Source: Halomonadaceae bacterium T82-2
GTDB lineage: Bacteria; Pseudomonadota; Gammaproteobacteria; Pseudomonadales; Halomonadaceae
Assembly (NCBI GenBank): GCA_001577635.1
Contig: LSBP01000009.1
Location: 1-64,000, forward strand
Direction: 5' to 3'
Length of the DNA stretch: 64,000 nt
Below are positions 54,215 through 63,566 of this stretch, piece by piece. Both the position numbers and the translations under genes were made by a program. The number at the start of each line of letters is the position of its first letter. Positions within the stretch are counted from its first letter, which is position 1. Below the pieces are notes generated by a model. That model saw nothing but the letters and a program-made list of their open reading frames with translations. It was not told where the DNA came from and did not search any database.

Positions 54215-57200
54215 TCAGTGGTCGCTGTCGGTCGCCACCTCGCCCTCACCGGTCTTGCCGCGCTTGCGATCGAGCCAGGTCTCGAAGCGCGTCACCAGCG
54301 TAAAGAACATCGGCACGAAGAAGATCGCGATCAACGTCGCGCCGAGCATGCCGCCGATCACGGCGGTGCCGATCGAGTGACGGCTGGCCGAGCTGGCCCC
54401 GGTCGCTGTCGCCAGGGGGATCACCCCGACGATGAACGCGAACGAGGTCATGATGATCGGCCGGAAACGCAGCCGTGCCGCCTCCTTCGCCGACTCGACA
54501 ATGCCCTTGCCGGCTTGGCGCTGGTCGACGGCGAACTCGACGATCAGGATCGCGTTCTTCGCCGCCAGGCCGATCAGCACCAGCAGGCCGACCTGGAAGT
54601 AGACGTCACTGGTCAGGCCGCGCAGGATCACCGCCACCGCCGCGCCGAACATGGCGAACGGCACCGCGGTGATCACCACCAGCGGCAGCGACCAGCGCTC
54701 GTACTGGGCGGCAAGGATCAGGATGACCATCACCACGCCGAAGATCAGCGCCAGGTTCGCGTTGCCCGACGAGCTCTGCTGCTGGTAGGCCTCGCCGGTC
54801 CAGCCCATCTGGTAGTCCTTGCCGACCGTCTGATTTACCACGTCCTGCATCGCCGCCAGCGCCTGTCCGGAACTGTAGCCCTCGGCCGGCTGGCCCTGGA
54901 TCTTGGCCGCCGGGAACAGGTTGAAGCGCTGGATAATGCTCGGCGCCTGGCTACGCGTCAGCGTCACCACACTCGACAGCGGCACCATCCGCCCGCTGTC
55001 GGCACGCACGAAGACGTTGTCCAGGTCCTCGGGAGTGTCGCGGTACTCGCCCTCGGACTGCAGATTGACCTGGAAGTTGCGTCCGAACAGGGTGAAGTCG
55101 TTGACGTACAGGGTGCCGAAGGTGCTCTGCATGGTCGAGTAGACATCGTCGAGCGCGATGCCCATGCTGCGTGCCTTGTCGCGATCCACCGTGGCGCTGT
55201 AGATCGGCACGCTGGTGCTCATGGTGGTCCGCACCTGGGAAAGCTCGGGCCGCTGGTTGGCGGCCTTGACCACCGCCTGGGCCTTGGCCTCGATTTCCTT
55301 CGGCGACGCCCCTTCGGTGGACTGCAGGTAGCCCTCGAACCCGCCGGTGGTCGACATGCCCTGAATGGGCGGCGGATTGAAGGCGATCACCCGACCGTCA
55401 AGGTGCTGCGCGCCCATCTGGAAGGTCTTGCCGACCAGCTGCTGGGCGGTGACGGGCCGCTTGGACCAGTCGTCCAGAGTGACGAAGGCCACCCCGGCGT
55501 TGGGCAACTGGGCGCTGGCCAGGATGTCGTAGCCGGCGAACGACACCACGCTCTTCACACCCGGGAAGTCGAGCATGTCGTCGACCACCTTCTGGTTGAA
55601 GTTGTCGGTGCGCTCGAGCGACGAGGCCGGCGGCAGCTGGGTGATGGTCAGGTAGAAGCCCTGATCCTCGGGCGGCACCAGGCCGCTGGGCAGGCGCGTG
55701 AACAGGTAGGCGGTGATGCCGCAGAAGCCGATGAACAGTATCACGCCGAGAATCGCCCGCTTGACCATGAAGCTCACCCCGGCGAGATAGCCGCGCGTGG
55801 CCTTGTCGAAACCCCGGTTGAACCAGCGGAACGGCGCCATCGGTTCCTTGTCGTGTGGCTTGAGCAGCAGCGCGCACATCGCCGGCGACAGCGTCAGCGC
55901 GACGATCGCCGAGATCAACACCGAGATGGCGATGGTGATCGCGAACTGGCTGTAGAGCTGCCCGGAGATGCCGCCGAGGAAGCCCACGGGAATGAACACC
56001 GAGGCCATGACCAGGGTGACCGCGACGATCGGCCCGGAGATCTCGCGCATCGCCTTGAGCGCGGCCTGCTTCGGCGAGACGTCCTCCTCCTCCATGATGC
56101 GCTCGACGTTCTCGATGACGATGATGGCGTCGTCGACCACGATGCCGATCGCCAGGATCATGCCGAACAGCGTCAGCAGGTTGATCGAGTAGCCGAGCAG
56201 GTACATGCCGGCGAAGGTACCGACGATGGAGATCGGCACGGCGATGATCGGCACGATCGCCGCCCGCCACTTCTGCAGGAAGACGAACACCACGACCACC
56301 ACCAGCGCCAGCGCCTCGATGAAGGTGTTGATCACCTCCTCGATGGACAGCTTGACGAACTTGGTGGTGTCGTAGGGAATCGAGTAGTTCAGGCCTTCCG
56401 GGAACTTCTCGGACAGCTTCTCCATGGCCTTCTGCACGGCGACCGAGGTCTCCAGGGCATTGGCCCCCGGCTGCAGGAAGATGCCGATCGGCACCGTCGG
56501 CTTGTTGTTGAGCCGGCCGACGAAGGAGTAGTCCTGGGCGCCCAGCTCGACGCGGGCGATGTCACCCAGCTTGAGCGAGGCGCCGCTGTCGTCGGTGCGC
56601 AGCAGGATGTTCTCGAACTGCTCGACACTGGAGAAGCGTCCCTCGGTGGTGATGGTGAAGGTATAGGGACGCGGGTGCTTCAACGGCTCGGCGCCCAACT
56701 TGCCCGCCGCGAACTGGGTGTTCTGCGAGCGAACCGCGGCGGCCACCTCGCTGGCGGTGATGTCGTAGTCGGCCATCTTCTCCGGGTCGAGCCAGACCCG
56801 GATCGAGTAGTCCTTGGCCCCGAACAGCTGGGCATTGCCGACACCGGGCGTGCGCTTGAGCGCATCGATGATGTTGGTCAACGCATAGTTGCTGATGAAG
56901 ACCGGGTCGTACTCGCCGTTGTTCGACGACACCGTGATCACCTGCAGGATGCTCGACGACCGCTTGCGGACCTCCACACCCTGTTGCTGCACCACGTTGG
57001 GCAGCTGCGCCATGGCCTGCTGAACCCGGTTGTTGACGTCGATGGTTGCCTGATCGGGATCGGTGCCGATGGCGAAGGTCACCGAGACCGACACCACCCC
57101 GCTGTCGGCGCTGGTCGAGTTGATGTAGAGCAGGTTGTCGACACCGTTGATCGCCTGCTCCAGCGGCGCCGCCACGGTTTCCGAGAGCGTCTGGGCGCTG

Positions 57201-57361
57201 GCACCGGGATAGGTGGCACGCACCTGGACCTCGGGCGGCACCAGCTTCGGGTATTGCTCGACCGGCAGCACGCGCAGCGCCATCACCCCGGCGATCACGA
57301 TGACGATCGACAGTACGGTGGCGAAGACCGGCCGGCGGATGAAGAAGCTCGAGAAGTTCAT
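54215..57361 (-). CDS. RND multidrug efflux permease (AcrB/MexB, HAE1 type)
   Basis: A 1048-aa inner-membrane drug/proton antiporter, the standard HAE1 length. It has the RND layout of a first helix, a large periplasmic domain, helices 2-7, a second periplasmic domain and helices 8-12. The proton-relay pair is kept in GIVVDDAIIVIENVERIM near 405, and NFSSFFIRRPVFATVLS starts the protein as in AcrB. Substrates are probably hydrophobic drugs, bile salts or solvents. Its start codon overlaps the adaptor stop by one base (TGATG). Confidence 0.95.
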   Translation of the reverse strand: MNFSSFFIRRPVFATVLSIVIVIAGVMALRVLPVEQYPKLVPPEVQVRATYPGASAQTLSETVAAPLEQAINGVDNLLYINSTSADSGVVSVSVTFAIGTDPDQATIDVNNRVQQAMAQLPNVVQQQGVEVRKRSSSILQVITVSSNNGEYDPVFISNYALTNIIDALKRTPGVGNAQLFGAKDYSIRVWLDPEKMADYDITASEVAAAVRSQNTQFAAGKLGAEPLKHPRPYTFTITTEGRFSSVEQFENILLRTDDSGASLKLGDIARVELGAQDYSFVGRLNNKPTVPIGIFLQPGANALETSVAVQKAMEKLSEKFPEGLNYSIPYDTTKFVKLSIEEVINTFIEALALVVVVVFVFLQKWRAAIVPIIAVPISIVGTFAGMYLLGYSINLLTLFGMILAIGIVVDDAIIVIENVERIMEEEDVSPKQAALKAMREISGPIVAVTLVMASVFIPVGFLGGISGQLYSQFAITIAISVLISAIVALTLSPAMCALLLKPHDKEPMAPFRWFNRGFDKATRGYLAGVSFMVKRAILGVILFIGFCGITAYLFTRLPSGLVPPEDQGFYLTITQLPPASSLERTDNFNQKVVDDMLDFPGVKSVVSFAGYDILASAQLPNAGVAFVTLDDWSKRPVTAQQLVGKTFQMGAQHLDGRVIAFNPPPIQGMSTTGGFEGYLQSTEGASPKEIEAKAQAVVKAANQRPELSQVRTTMSTSVPIYSATVDRDKARSMGIALDDVYSTMQSTFGTLYVNDFTLFGRNFQVNLQSEGEYRDTPEDLDNVFVRADSGRMVPLSSVVTLTRSQAPSIIQRFNLFPAAKIQGQPAEGYSSGQALAAMQDVVNQTVGKDYQMGWTGEAYQQQSSSGNANLALIFGVVMVILILAAQYERWSLPLVVITAVPFAMFGAAVAVILRGLTSDVYFQVGLLVLIGLAAKNAILIVEFAVDQRQAGKGIVESAKEAARLRFRPIIMTSFAFIVGVIPLATATGASSASRHSIGTAVIGGMLGATLIAIFFVPMFFTLVTRFETWLDRKRGKTGEGEVATDSDH

Positions 57362-58599
57362 CAGCCCTGAGCCCCCTGGCTCGCCGCCTTGTCATCGGCG
57401 CCGGCGGATTTCGCGGCACTGCCGTCGGATTTCGTGGCATCGCCGGCGACCGTCCCGGCCTCGCCGTCGAAGGGCTGGGCGTCGATGGCCTGGCCCGGGC
57501 GCACGCTGGCGACGTGGGTCACCACCACCCGCTGGCCGGGCTCGAGCCCCTGCTGGACGACGACCCAGGCCTCGGAGCGCTCGCCGAGGTTGACCGTGAC
57601 CGGCTTGGCCTTGCCGTCGTCGCCGACGACGTAGACCTGCGGGCCTTCACGGCCCTCGACCACGGCGATCTCGGGCACCGCGATCACGTTCGGCAGTACC
57701 AGCCCGTCCAGGGTCAGACGCACGAATTGACCGGGCAGAAACAGCGCATCGGGATTGGCGAAGGTGGCCTCCGCCTGCACGGTGCCGGTGTTGCGGTCGA
57801 CCCGCGAGCCGACGAAGGTCAGCTCGCCGCGCAGCTCGCTGTCGCCCTGGCCGTTGCGCGAGGTCGCCACCGGCGTGATGGTCTCGTCGTTGCGCCGCTG
57901 CAGACGCACGGCCATGGCATCGTCCGGGGTCAGCGAGAAGCGCGCCTGCAGGGTCTTGAGCGGGGTGATGGTGGCCATCACCTGCTGCGGCTGCACCAGG
58001 TTGCCGACGTTGACCTCGCTCAGGCTGACCTGGCCGGCCACCGGCGCCTCGACGCTGCTGTAATTGAGATCCAGCTGCGCATCCTCGAGCGCCGCGCTGG
58101 CCTGGGCCACCGACGCCTGGGCGGCGAGCAGATCGGCCCGGGCCTCGTCGCGCTGCTGCTGGCTCACCGACTTCTGCTGGTAGAGGCGCTGATAGCGCTC
58201 CCAGTTGCGCTGGGCGCGATACTGTTCGGCCTTGGCGCTTTCCAGGTCCGCCTGGCGCTGGGCGACCACCGCCCGGTAGCGGTCGGGCTCGATGACGAAC
58301 AGCGACTGCCCCTGCTCGACATGCGCCCCCTCCTGGAACTCGCGCTTCTGCAGCTGACCGGTGACCCGGGCGACCACATCCACTTCCTGGTCGCTGCGCA
58401 GCAGTGCCGAGTAGGCCTTGTCGACCGGCAGGTCGCGGGGTGACAGCGTCATCACCTGCGCCTTGAGCGGGGGTGACTGCTGCTGCCCCTGGGCGTTACC
58501 GGCGGCCTTCTCGTCGCTGCACCCGGCCAGGGCCAGCACGAGCGCCACCGACGCCCACAGGACGCCTTGCAGCCGGCGCGGACTCGTCGGGATCGGCAT
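57361..58599 (-). CDS. RND periplasmic adaptor lipoprotein (AcrA/MexA type)
   Basis: A 412-aa membrane-fusion protein. A lipoprotein signal (ALVLALAGC, lipidated near C26) is followed by barrel-sandwich (GQLQKREFQEGAHVEQGQSL), a coiled-coil hairpin rich in Ala/Gln and beta-barrel parts. A Ser/Ala/Asp/Lys-rich tail of about 40 residues after the last domain is longer than in AcrA. It links the RND permease to a TolC-type channel, possibly the product of 9992-11455. It is divergent from the TetR/AcrR gene. Confidence 0.93.
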   Translation of the reverse strand: MPIPTSPRRLQGVLWASVALVLALAGCSDEKAAGNAQGQQQSPPLKAQVMTLSPRDLPVDKAYSALLRSDQEVDVVARVTGQLQKREFQEGAHVEQGQSLFVIEPDRYRAVVAQRQADLESAKAEQYRAQRNWERYQRLYQQKSVSQQQRDEARADLLAAQASVAQASAALEDAQLDLNYSSVEAPVAGQVSLSEVNVGNLVQPQQVMATITPLKTLQARFSLTPDDAMAVRLQRRNDETITPVATSRNGQGDSELRGELTFVGSRVDRNTGTVQAEATFANPDALFLPGQFVRLTLDGLVLPNVIAVPEIAVVEGREGPQVYVVGDDGKAKPVTVNLGERSEAWVVVQQGLEPGQRVVVTHVASVRPGQAIDAQPFDGEAGTVAGDATKSDGSAAKSAGADDKAASQGAQG

Positions 58600-58645
58600 G
58601 GTCTGTTCCTCGATGTGTGTCAGGTTGGCGGCAAGCCTACCCCCA

Positions 58646-58661
58646 TACAACAGTGAATGTA
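58646..58661. promoter_or_regulatory. Probable AcrR-type operator
   Basis: The imperfect inverted repeat TACAACAGTGAATGTA lies in the 133-bp region between the adaptor and regulator genes, the place and sequence style (TACA...TGTA) of AcrR/TtgR operators. The regulator at 58733 probably binds here and represses the pump and itself. Confidence 0.5.
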
Positions 58662-58732
58662 AACACGCCGCGGGTGCGTTAAGATGCCCGTCCCGACGTG
58701 TTCCCCTTTCGTTCCCGGAGCCTTCACTCGTC

Positions 58733-59344
58733 ATGGCCAGACGCACCAAAGCCGAAGCCGAGGCAACGCGGGAAGCCCTTCTCGACGCGGCCGAGACACT
58801 GTTCTTCGACAAGGGCGTGGCCCGCACCTCGCTGGAACAGATCGCGCGCCAGGCCGGCATGACGCGCGGCGCCGTCTACTGGCACTTTCGCAACAAGGCC
58901 GACCTCTTCCACGCCCTGCTCGACCGGGTTCGCATGCCCTTCGAGGAGCTGGCCGAGGATATCGAGGCCCGCCACGAGCCCGAGTCGCCACTGGAGTGCA
59001 TCCGCCTGGCCTGCCACGAGAGCTTCATGCGCCTCGAGCGTCCGCAGTACCAGCGGATTCACTCGATCCTCATCCACCGCTGCGAGTTCTTCAGCGACAT
59101 CGCCCCCCTGGAGATGCAGACCCAATTGAGCCGCAACTGCTTCGCGGCGCTGCTGGACAAGTTCCGGGAGGCGCAGGACGACGGCCATCTCAACCCGGCG
59201 CTGTCGCCGGAGATGGCCACGCAGTTGCTGCAATCCTGTCTGGGAGGGCTGTTTCACGACTGGCTGCGCAATCCGGACGACTACGCCCTGCACGAACAGG
59301 GCGGCGCGGTGATCGACACCCTGTTCGGGCTGCTCGCCCGCTGA
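58733..59344 (+). CDS. TetR/AcrR-family repressor of the RND pump
   Basis: A 203-aa regulator. The N-terminal helix-turn-helix (LDAAETLFFDKGVARTSLEQ and MTRGAVYWHFRNKADLF, residues 17-61) is the AcrR/TtgR/SmeT form. The C-terminal ligand domain includes HRCEFFSD and QLLQSCLGGLFHDWLRNPD. It is divergent from the pump operon, a standard arrangement of repressor and target. It probably responds to pump substrates. Confidence 0.93.
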   Translation: MARRTKAEAEATREALLDAAETLFFDKGVARTSLEQIARQAGMTRGAVYWHFRNKADLFHALLDRVRMPFEELAEDIEARHEPESPLECIRLACHESFMRLERPQYQRIHSILIHRCEFFSDIAPLEMQTQLSRNCFAALLDKFREAQDDGHLNPALSPEMATQLLQSCLGGLFHDWLRNPDDYALHEQGGAVIDTLFGLLAR

Positions 59345-59354
59345 TCCGCGTCTC

Positions 59355-60057
59355 TCAGCCGCCCAGCGCGTCGAGGGTCGCCGTCACCGCGGCCCGATAG
59401 CCGCCACCGAACAGATAGAGATGGTTGAGCAGCGGGTAGAGCTGGAAGAGCCGCTCGCGGCGCGGCCAGTCCGCCGGCGGCTCGCCGTCCCAGTAGGCCT
59501 CGAAGAACGCCTCACCGGGCCGGCCGAACAGCGTCAGCATGGCCAGGTCCACCTCGGGATAATGGTAATAGACGGCCGGGTCGATGAGCGCCGGCCCATC
59601 GGGGGTATACAGCACGTTGCCCGACCACAGGTCACCGTGGACGAGCTGCGGCTCGGCATCCGGCAGCCACTCCTCGAGACGCGCGGCGATCATGGCCAGG
59701 CGCTCGCCGGCCGCCGCGTCGAGCAGTCCGCGCTGCCGGCAGGCCTCGCCCAGCGCCAGCAGGCGATGCTCGCGCTGGAAGACCCGCCCGTCGGTACACG
59801 GCGTGTTGCGCTGCGGCGTGGGGCCGCAGCGATTGTCGCGGGGCCAGCCGTGATAGGGGCCCGCCACGCCGTGCAGGCGACGCAGCCCCTCGCCGAGCCG
59901 GGCGGGCTGCCGCGGCGTCCCGCTTGGCGACCACCGCCCCCTGCCGCGTCTCGAGGCGGCTCACCGCGGCGATGTCGCCGCCGGCCAGCGCCCGCGGTTC
60001 GCCGACGACCTCCAGGCCCAGCGCCGCGAGGCGCTCGCGCCAGTCTCCATGGGCCAT
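59355..60057 (-). pseudogene. Fructosamine kinase-family gene with internal deletion and frameshift
   Basis: The N-terminal part reads MAHGDWRERLAALGLEVV, then GGDIAAVSRLET and VVAKRD in one frame. The rest (GEGLRRLHGVAGPYHGW, RDNRCGPTPQRN, HGDLWSGNVL, DPAVYYHYPEVDLAML) is in another frame, and runs to a normal end. The family is about 290 residues; here only 234 codons are available, so some 55-60 codons of the N-lobe are missing between VVAKRD and LGEGLRR and the join is out of frame. The catalytic HGDLWSGN is intact. No full-length enzyme can be made unless the sequence is in error at about 59900-59930. It is convergent with the TetR gene, 10 bp apart. Confidence 0.85.
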
Positions 60058-60101
60058 GCGCCACTCCCTCCCGTCAGGTGCCTTGCGTCAAATGGTGGGT
60101 G

Positions 60102-61916
60102 TCAGCTGGCCTCGGGCTCGCTGCGGGCGACCCCGGGCGTGCCGTCGCGCGGCGTGCGTCCGCTCAGTTCCTTCTGGAACAGCGAGCGCAGCTCCGCCAT
60201 CGCCGCCCGGTCGTTGGCGACCAGCGTCTCCACGTCGTGGCGGTCCTTGTAGGAATCCTGGAACAGCCGCACGTCGAAGTCGCGGAAGGTGCGCACCGCA
60301 TCCATGGCGTTGGAACTCGGATAGCCGAGCCCCTTGAGCACCTCGAAACTCATCTCCATGCTCGCCGCAAAGGTCTCGCGAATCACCACCTCGACGCCCA
60401 GCTCCATGAGCTCCCAGGCGTGATGGCGGTTGCGGGCCCGGGCACAGATCTTGAGCTCGGGGAAATGCACCCGCGCCTGGCGCACGATCCGCAGGGCGGT
60501 CTCGGCATCGTCGACGGCGACCACCAGCAGCTGGGCACGCTCGGCGCCCGCGGCCCGCAGCAGGTCGAGACGCGAGGCGTCGGCATAGTAGATCCGCGAG
60601 CCGAAGCGACGAATGAACTCGACCTGGCGGATATTGGGGTCGAGGGCGGTGAACAGGATGCCCTGACTCTTGAGCACCCGCGCGACCATCTGGCCGAAAC
60701 GCCCCAGCCCCGCGATCAGCACCGGCGGCGACTGATCGCCGAAGTCGCCGTCGTAGGGGCGCCGGTCCCTGAAGCGCGCCCCCAGGCGCTCGCCGGCCCG
60801 GTAGAGAAACGGCGTCAGCGCCATCGACAGGGTCACCGCGGCGATGCACAGGCTGGCGATGCGCGCCTCGAAGACCCCGGCACTCACCGCCGCGGTGAGC
60901 AGCACGAAATCGAACTCCCCGCCCTGGGCGATGACCGCCGCCAGGCGCGGCACTTCGGAGCGGGGCAGGCGCGCGACGAGCCCCACCAGCGCCACCACCG
61001 CGAGCTTGCCGATCACCAGCCCGGCGGCGATGCCCAGCACCCACGCCAGGTTGTGATAGACCAGCGGCAGATCCACCGACATGCCCACGGCGATGAAGAA
61101 CAGTCCCAGCAGCAGGCCCTTGAACGGCTCGATGTTGGCCTCGAGCTCGTGGCGGTAGGCGGTGTCGGCAAGCATCACCCCGCCGAGGAAGGCCCCCAGC
61201 GCCATCGACAGCCCCGCCCAGTCCATCACCAGTGCCATGCCCAGCACCATGAACAGCGCCGCGGCGGTGAAGACCTCATGGACGCCGCTGCGTGCGATGA
61301 AGGCCAGCACCCGGGGGAACACCAGCCGCCCGAACAGGATCGCCGCGACCACCATGCCCACGCCGCGCAGCACGGTCAGCCAGGCATCGCCGGAGGCGAG
61401 GCCGATGTCGCCGGCGAACAGTGGCAGCAGCGCCAGCAGCGGAATCACCGCCAGATCCTGGAAGAGCAGGATGGCGAACGCCGTCTGGCCGTGCGGCGCG
61501 GCCAGCTGATGACGCTCGTTGAGCACCTGCAGGGCGAAGGCGGTCGACGACAGGGCCAGGATCAGCCCCAGCAGGACCGCGCGGTCCAGCGCCAGGCCGA
61601 GCGCCAGTCCCAGCGGGGTGAGCAGCGCCGCACAGCCGATCAGCTGCAGGCTGCCCAGGCCGAACAGCCGGCGGCGCAGTTGCCACAGGCGTGCCGGCTC
61701 GAGTTCGAGGCCGATGATGAACAGCAGCATCACCACGCCGAACTCGGCGAAGTGCAGCACCGTCTCGGGCCTGGCGATGAAGCCGCTCACCGACGGGCCG
61801 AGCACCAGCCCGGCGGCCAGATAGCCGAGGATCGAGCCCAGCCCCAGCCGCTGGAAGAGCGGTACCGCGATGATGGCCGCCCCCAGCAGGACGGCCGCTT
61901 CGAAGAGAAAGTCCAT
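60102..61916 (-). CDS. KefC-type monovalent cation:proton antiporter (CPA2) with TrkA-N domain
   Basis: A 604-aa protein. About twelve membrane helices (residues 1-375) carry the CPA2 segments GLELEPARLW near 73 and ALSSTAFALQVLNE; LLFQDLAVIP is the family motif with the ion-binding aspartate. A cytoplasmic Rossmann domain follows (GLGRFGQMVARVL near 400), the NAD-binding regulatory part of KefB/KefC. It should release potassium or exchange sodium for protons; the KefF/KefG partner gene is not adjacent. The start MDFLFEAAVLL was chosen over an upstream Met because AAGGA precedes it. Confidence 0.9.
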   Translation of the reverse strand: MDFLFEAAVLLGAAIIAVPLFQRLGLGSILGYLAAGLVLGPSVSGFIARPETVLHFAEFGVVMLLFIIGLELEPARLWQLRRRLFGLGSLQLIGCAALLTPLGLALGLALDRAVLLGLILALSSTAFALQVLNERHQLAAPHGQTAFAILLFQDLAVIPLLALLPLFAGDIGLASGDAWLTVLRGVGMVVAAILFGRLVFPRVLAFIARSGVHEVFTAAALFMVLGMALVMDWAGLSMALGAFLGGVMLADTAYRHELEANIEPFKGLLLGLFFIAVGMSVDLPLVYHNLAWVLGIAAGLVIGKLAVVALVGLVARLPRSEVPRLAAVIAQGGEFDFVLLTAAVSAGVFEARIASLCIAAVTLSMALTPFLYRAGERLGARFRDRRPYDGDFGDQSPPVLIAGLGRFGQMVARVLKSQGILFTALDPNIRQVEFIRRFGSRIYYADASRLDLLRAAGAERAQLLVVAVDDAETALRIVRQARVHFPELKICARARNRHHAWELMELGVEVVIRETFAASMEMSFEVLKGLGYPSSNAMDAVRTFRDFDVRLFQDSYKDRHDVETLVANDRAAMAELRSLFQKELSGRTPRDGTPGVARSEPEAS

Positions 61917-61969
61917 GCTCCTGATGTCCTTTGCATTGCCTGCGGGCATGCTAGCGCCCCGCCCGACCC

Positions 61970-63121
61970 TCAGCCAGCGGCATCGTCCCGGTCGCGGCGA
62001 AACGGCAGCCGGGCCTCGACATGATGCTGATAGGCGGCGATGTGCTCGCGCTCCTCGGCGCAGAAGCGCGCCACTGCGTCGCGGAAGCCGGGATGGGCGA
62101 TGTAGTGCAGCGAACGCAGCCGGCGCGGCGCGAACCCGCGGCTAACCTTGTGCTCGCCCTGAGTACCGGGGTCGAAGCGCGTCAGCCCCGTCTCCAGGCA
62201 GTGCTCGATTCCCTGATAGTAGCAGGCCTCGAAGTGCAGACAGTCGGCCTCCACCTCACTGCCCCAATAACGACCGTAGAGGGTATTGCTGCCCTGTACG
62301 CAGAGCGCGGCCGCGACCGGTCGCCCGCCGTGCCGGGCCTGCACCAGCAGCAGCGCTTCGGGCATCGTTGCGCGCAGCCGGTGGAAGAAGTCCAATGACA
62401 GGTAGGGCTGCTGGCCCCGTTCGTGATAGGTAATCCGATAGCAGCGGTAGAAGTGTTCGAGCGCCGAGTCGTCGATCGCCTCGCCCGCGAGGCGGCGCAT
62501 CTCGATACCCTGCTCGGCCACCCGGCGCCGTTCACGCCGAACCTCCTTGCGGCGCTTGGCACTCATCGCCTCCAGAAAGCCCGCGAAGTCGCCGTAACCG
62601 GCATCCCGCCACTGGAACTGGACCGACGCCCGCTCGAGCAGGTCGGGGCGCACCGCCAGCCAGTCGTCGACCTCCTCCGATTCGGCGAACAGCAGGTGCC
62701 AGCTGGAAAGCGCCGTGTCGCAGCAGACCGCTGCCAGGTCGGCGATCACCTCACGCCGAGAAACACCCGGGGCGATCAGCAGGCGCGCGCCCGGCGCGGG
62801 CGTAAAGGGTATCGCCGTCAGTCCCTTGGGGTAATAGTCACCGCCGGCGCGCTCCCAGGCATCCGCCCAGGCCCAGTCGAAGACGTACTCGCCGAAGGAG
62901 TGCAGCTTGCGATAATGCGGCAGGGCCGCCACCAGCCGCCCTTCCCGGCGCACGACCAGGTGGGCCGGCGTCCAGCCGGCAGCCGGCGTGACCGCCCCGG
63001 AGGCTTCCAGGGCGTGCAGGAAGGCATGGCGCAGGAAGGGCTGATCGGCCGGCACCAGCGCGTCCCAGTCCCGCGCGGACACGGCCTCGAGGGCCGGCAG
63101 GGTGTCGATCGTGAAGTGCAT
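61970..63121 (-). CDS. FemAB/GNAT-like acyltransferase-fold protein
   Basis: A 383-aa protein of the family of large GNAT-like proteins related to FemAB (PF04339 type). Recognisable segments are PFLRHAFLHALEASG near 29, YVFDWAWADAWERAGGDYYP near 82, and the C-terminal GRYWGSEVEADCLHFEACYYQG near 290 followed by GEHKVSRGF. The family is common next to metabolic genes in gammaproteobacteria and its substrate is not known. The start ATG has AAGGAG upstream. Confidence 0.85.
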   Translation of the reverse strand: MHFTIDTLPALEAVSARDWDALVPADQPFLRHAFLHALEASGAVTPAAGWTPAHLVVRREGRLVAALPHYRKLHSFGEYVFDWAWADAWERAGGDYYPKGLTAIPFTPAPGARLLIAPGVSRREVIADLAAVCCDTALSSWHLLFAESEEVDDWLAVRPDLLERASVQFQWRDAGYGDFAGFLEAMSAKRRKEVRRERRRVAEQGIEMRRLAGEAIDDSALEHFYRCYRITYHERGQQPYLSLDFFHRLRATMPEALLLVQARHGGRPVAAALCVQGSNTLYGRYWGSEVEADCLHFEACYYQGIEHCLETGLTRFDPGTQGEHKVSRGFAPRRLRSLHYIAHPGFRDAVARFCAEEREHIAAYQHHVEARLPFRRDRDDAAG

Positions 63122-63235
63122 TCGGCAAACTCCTTGACGGCGGACGGGAGCGGCGGCACTGCCGCGACGCCGATCGTGTCCCCACGGTCGACGTCGCGAT
63201 GCTAGGGTATCCCCATGCCCTGCTCGAGAGAAACC

Positions 63236-63529
63236 ATGACACCAGCCCCGCACCCCGCGCCACCCGACGACGGCCCCGTCAATGCCATGGCGATCGCCGC
63301 CTTCGCCCTGAGCGTGCTGGCGGTGTTCGTCATGCCCGCCGCCCTGGCCGGCGTGGTCTGCGGCCACCTGGCTCGTCACCAGATTCGCCGGCGTGGTGAA
63401 CGCGGCGACAGCTGGGCGCTGGCCGCGCTGATCATCGGCTACCTGCTGATCGGGCTGACCGCCGCCGGATTCGTGTTGTTCGGTGGTTTCGTGGCCACGT
63501 TTTTCGGCATCATGGCTGGTGCCGGCTGA
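63236..63529 (+). CDS. Small DUF4190-like membrane protein
   Basis: A 97-aa protein with a proline-rich N-terminus and two hydrophobic helices joined by a basic loop (GHLARHQIRRRGERGD). The AVVCGHLAR-type turn is typical of DUF4190. Function unknown. The start MTPAPHP is preceded only by a weak ribosome site. It is divergent from the FemAB-like gene. Confidence 0.75.
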   Translation: MTPAPHPAPPDDGPVNAMAIAAFALSVLAVFVMPAALAGVVCGHLARHQIRRRGERGDSWALAALIIGYLLIGLTAAGFVLFGGFVATFFGIMAGAG

Positions 63530-63566
63530 GTCGCCGCGACAGCCGCCATTTTCAGGAGGAGACCGC

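Noticed and set aside
54218-57370. 1050-codon open frame antisense to the RND permease
   Set aside because: His/Arg/Asp-rich translation without recognisable domain; the minus-strand frame is a canonical HAE1 permease.
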